A stretch of DNA of 6,568 bases, from the NCBI GenBank assembly GCA_051873875.1, contig JBJEFI010000126.1:1-6568 (forward strand), read 5' to 3'. The notes beneath the pieces are model-generated. The model worked only from the letters and a program-made list of their open reading frames with translations. It did not search any database and was not told where the DNA came from. Of this stretch, positions 5,246-6,568 are shown piece after piece; within the stretch, counting starts at the first letter, position 1; every line of letters begins with the position of its first letter. This DNA comes from JBJEFI01 sp051873875 (lineage in GTDB: Bacteria > Bacillota > Bacilli > Bacillales > Bacillaceae_G). The translations under genes were made by a program, and so were the position numbers.

Positions 5246-5273
5246 AGCTGTTATTTTTAGTAAATGGTATAGA

Positions 5274-5330
5274 AAAAAGCTAAAACTTAGTTAAAGCGAA
5301 ATCCTTTAATTGGTTTTAGCTTTTTCGTTT
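5274..5330 (+). terminator. Terminator after the truncated serine hydrolase gene
   Basis: AAAAAGCTAAAAC (5274-5286) and GTTTTAGCTTTTT (5313-5325) are perfect 13-base inverted copies. Inside them TTAAAG (5291-5296) pairs with CTTTAA (5304-5309), extending the stem. The right arm provides a T tract continuing CGTTTTG. It begins 28 bases after the 48-codon frame and can act in both directions. Confidence 0.88.
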
Positions 5331-5401
5331 TGTTTTAGCAGACATCAAATTTCTCCCTTCAAAATTTAGTGAAAACAGAGAAGGTTAAACAGGGGATGAA
5401 A

Positions 5402-5426
5402 GAAAACTCCCACTGATGGAAGTTTC
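5402..5426. repeat. Intergenic palindrome, possible dispersed element or terminator
   Basis: GAAAACTCCCA (5402-5412), loop CTGA and TGGAAGTTTC (5417-5426) pair at 9 of 10 positions with one bulged base. Read on the minus strand the hairpin is followed by TTTC, read on the plus strand by ACTTTAC, so neither side has a full terminator tail. I have an impression that this sequence recurs between genes in B. cereus group genomes, but I cannot verify it. Confidence 0.45.
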
Positions 5427-5492
5427 ACTTTACTAAATTGATCATTTTTATTCATGATTTGCAATAGCAACTTTACATAGGCAAATACCCTT

Positions 5493-5518
5493 ACCAAATA
5501 GATAGGCAATCATACAAT
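5493..5518 (+). promoter_or_regulatory. Mother-cell sporulation promoter (sigma-E/sigma-K type) of the DUF1259 gene
   Basis: CATACAAT (5511-5518) matches the sigma-E -10 CATACAnT exactly; with the next base it matches the sigma-K -10 CATAnnnTA in all but the last position. AC (5493-5494) stands 16 bases upstream, the sigma-K -35 geometry. The sigma-E -35 pattern is not convincing. Transcription would start near 5524, leaving a leader of about 45 bases that contains the ribosome site. Which factor is used cannot be decided here. Confidence 0.5.
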
Positions 5519-5567
5519 GTAGAGTGATGAAAATAAAATGTAGTTAGAAGGAGGTCTTCGTGAGAAT

Positions 5568-6431
5568 ATGGATACGAAACCATCTCGCCTCTGTCAGGAG
5601 TTTGCAAAGGTTTTAGATGCTACACCAGCTATAATTAATGATGTTTGTACAGCAACTCGATCACGAACAAATATTCATCCAGTTGTATTAGGAAGGAAAG
5701 CAAATTCTTTTATGTTTATCCCTCAAGCTTTTTCCTTTGAAAGTATGGATGATAATGGAAGAGGATTATGCCTTGGTGAAACAGTTATTTTACAAGAAGA
5801 AATTAATTCTTTCATGAGTAAACTCCGCGAGCATAATATTATTGTAACTGCTGTTCATAATCATTGGTTATTTGATAGACCACGTCTTATGTATATGCAT
5901 TTTGAATCGATTGATAAGCCACTTAGGTTTGCTAGAAAAGTTCGAGATGCAATGAAAGTATTAACTACACGAACAGTTTCTGGTGATTCTTTATCAGAAA
6001 AAAGTGATATATATATGCCAGGTGCGAATCTTTGTGATGAATTCAATAAGATTCTTGGAGGAACAACGCACACATTTGAAAATGGACAATGTATTGTTAT
6101 GAAGTCTCGTACAAATATTCACCCTACCGTTCTCGGAAAAAATGGTAGATCATTTTTATTAATCCCACAAATGTTTGCTTTTGAATCGATGACAAAAGAT
6201 GGGCTTGCCCTTTGTAGTGGTGAAACCGTTATTCTGCAGGATGAAATAGAAAATTTTATTAGTAAGTTACGCAAACATGGAATAATTGTTACGGCCCTTC
6301 ATAATCATTGGTTATTTGATGAACCACGCCTTATGTATATGCACTTTGAATTGATTGATAAACCACTTGATTTTGCGAAAAAAGTTCGAGATGCATTAAG
6401 TGTTTTAACAACGAAAACAGTTCGTGTATAG
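5568..6431 (+). CDS. Tandem DUF1259 (LppY/LpqO-type) domain protein
   Basis: This encodes 287 residues made of two copies of one domain, about 8-137 and 155-285, joined by a short linker (SGDSLSEKSDIYMPGAN). Over residues 32-137 against 180-285 I count about 77 identities in 106, near 73%. Both copies keep SRTNIHP, GETVILQ, and the histidine cluster HNHWLFD-x-PRLMYMHFE (97-113 and 245-261), which looks like a metal or small-ligand site. DUF1259 is a family of unknown function that includes the mycobacterial LppY and LpqO lipoproteins. This protein has no signal peptide or lipobox, so it is probably cytoplasmic. The AAGGAGG ribosome site (5548-5554) is 13 bases from the ATG, longer than usual, but no nearer in-frame start exists. 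It is a single-gene unit with a sporulation-type promoter and its own terminator. The family call is fairly sure; the function is unknown. Confidence 0.85.
   Translation: MDTKPSRLCQEFAKVLDATPAIINDVCTATRSRTNIHPVVLGRKANSFMFIPQAFSFESMDDNGRGLCLGETVILQEEINSFMSKLREHNIIVTAVHNHWLFDRPRLMYMHFESIDKPLRFARKVRDAMKVLTTRTVSGDSLSEKSDIYMPGANLCDEFNKILGGTTHTFENGQCIVMKSRTNIHPTVLGKNGRSFLLIPQMFAFESMTKDGLALCSGETVILQDEIENFISKLRKHGIIVTALHNHWLFDEPRLMYMHFELIDKPLDFAKKVRDALSVLTTKTVRV
5661..5978 (+). repeat. First copy of the in-gene DUF1259 duplication
   Basis: This segment (residues 32-137) aligns without gaps to 6105-6422, offset by exactly 444 bases (148 codons). The copies share a perfect 23-base run starting TTCATAATCATT at 5854-5876 and 6298-6320, over the HNHWLFD codons. 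Confidence 0.85.
6105..6422 (+). repeat. Second copy of the in-gene DUF1259 duplication
   Basis: This is residues 180-285, the partner of 5661-5978. All the histidines of the first copy's cluster are retained, so neither copy looks inactivated. Third-codon positions have diverged, so the duplication is not brand new. Confidence 0.85.
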
Positions 6432-6473
6432 GAGAACGTTTGAAAAAAACAGATAGGAAACTATAAAAGAGAG

Positions 6474-6510
6474 AAGGGAGTGATTGATGAAATCAACTCC
6501 CTTTTTTTAT
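6474..6510 (+). terminator. Rho-independent terminator of the DUF1259 gene
   Basis: AAGGGAGTGATT (6474-6485) pairs with AATCAACTCCCTT (6491-6503) with one bulge and a 5-base loop, followed by TTTTTAT. It lies about 40 bases after the stop codon. Confidence 0.92.
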
Positions 6511-6552
6511 TATTTAAATTTCCTTACAGCATGAATGGCTACTCTTATGAGC

Positions 6553-6568
6553 AGGAGGACACTAATGT
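6553..6568 (+). CDS. Ribosome site and start codon of a gene cut by the window edge
   Basis: AGGAGG (6553-6558) is followed after 6 bases by ATG (6565-6567), ideal spacing for translation. Only one codon and one base are inside the window, so the product cannot be named. It lies after the terminator at 6474, so it would need its own promoter in the short gap or read-through. Confidence 0.5.

Noticed and set aside
5861..6073. 70-codon minus-strand frame in the DUF1259 gene
   Set aside because: It is antisense to a well-supported gene with conserved repeats and has no signals of its own.
1..6568. tRNA, rRNA, CRISPR array, insertion sequence or replication origin
   Set aside because: I saw no cloverleaf-like sequence, no regularly spaced repeats, no transposase or terminal inverted repeats, and no DnaA-box cluster.

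Overview
This is an AT-rich stretch from a low-GC Firmicute. Strong AGGAGG-type ribosome sites, U-tailed hairpin terminators, mother-cell sporulation promoter motifs and the protein families present point to a spore-forming Bacillus. The B. cereus group is my best guess, but that is inference; no rRNA or other marker gene is present.

Layout. (1) 57-524, minus strand: a small beta-rich protein resembling endospore-appendage (Ena, DUF3992) subunits. It has a good sigma-K-type promoter, a GTG start set by its ribosome site, and its own terminator. (2) 511-1182, plus strand: a 41-codon gene remnant with a terminator, then about 500 bases without a credible gene. (3) 1183-2055: a YitT-family membrane protein with a C-terminal DUF2179 domain, followed by a terminator. 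(4) 2220-3252: a mostly non-coding leader with an extended -10 promoter and a doubtful 69-codon leader ORF. It runs into a DedA-family membrane protein (candidate undecaprenyl-phosphate transporter), with a perfect-stem terminator after it. (5) 3295-4960: a compact two-gene operon of a DegV/FakB-type lipid-binding protein and a DUF1836 protein with a MerR-like winged helix. A 14-bp-arm inverted repeat sits just before the first ribosome site, and a strong terminator ends the operon. (6) 5099-5325: a 48-codon ORF that looks like the broken N-terminus of a beta-lactamase-like serine hydrolase, still carrying ribosome site and terminator. (7) 5402-6508: a palindromic element, a mother-cell-type promoter, and a gene encoding two tandem DUF1259 domains about 73% identical to each other, then a terminator. 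(8) At 6553 the ribosome site and start codon of another gene begin.

How the genes fit together. Nearly every unit has its own promoter and terminator, so this is a string of short transcription units, not one pathway. Two themes appear. Two genes (Ena-like and tandem DUF1259) carry mother-cell sporulation promoters, suggesting spore-surface or late-sporulation roles. The DedA and DegV-DUF1836 units both concern membrane lipid handling. The best candidate for something under-described is the DegV-DUF1836 operon: a lipid-binding protein lacking the usual C-terminal His-x-GPG motif, paired with a MerR-like regulator and a large operator-like dyad. Next are the tandem DUF1259 gene and the Ena-like gene.
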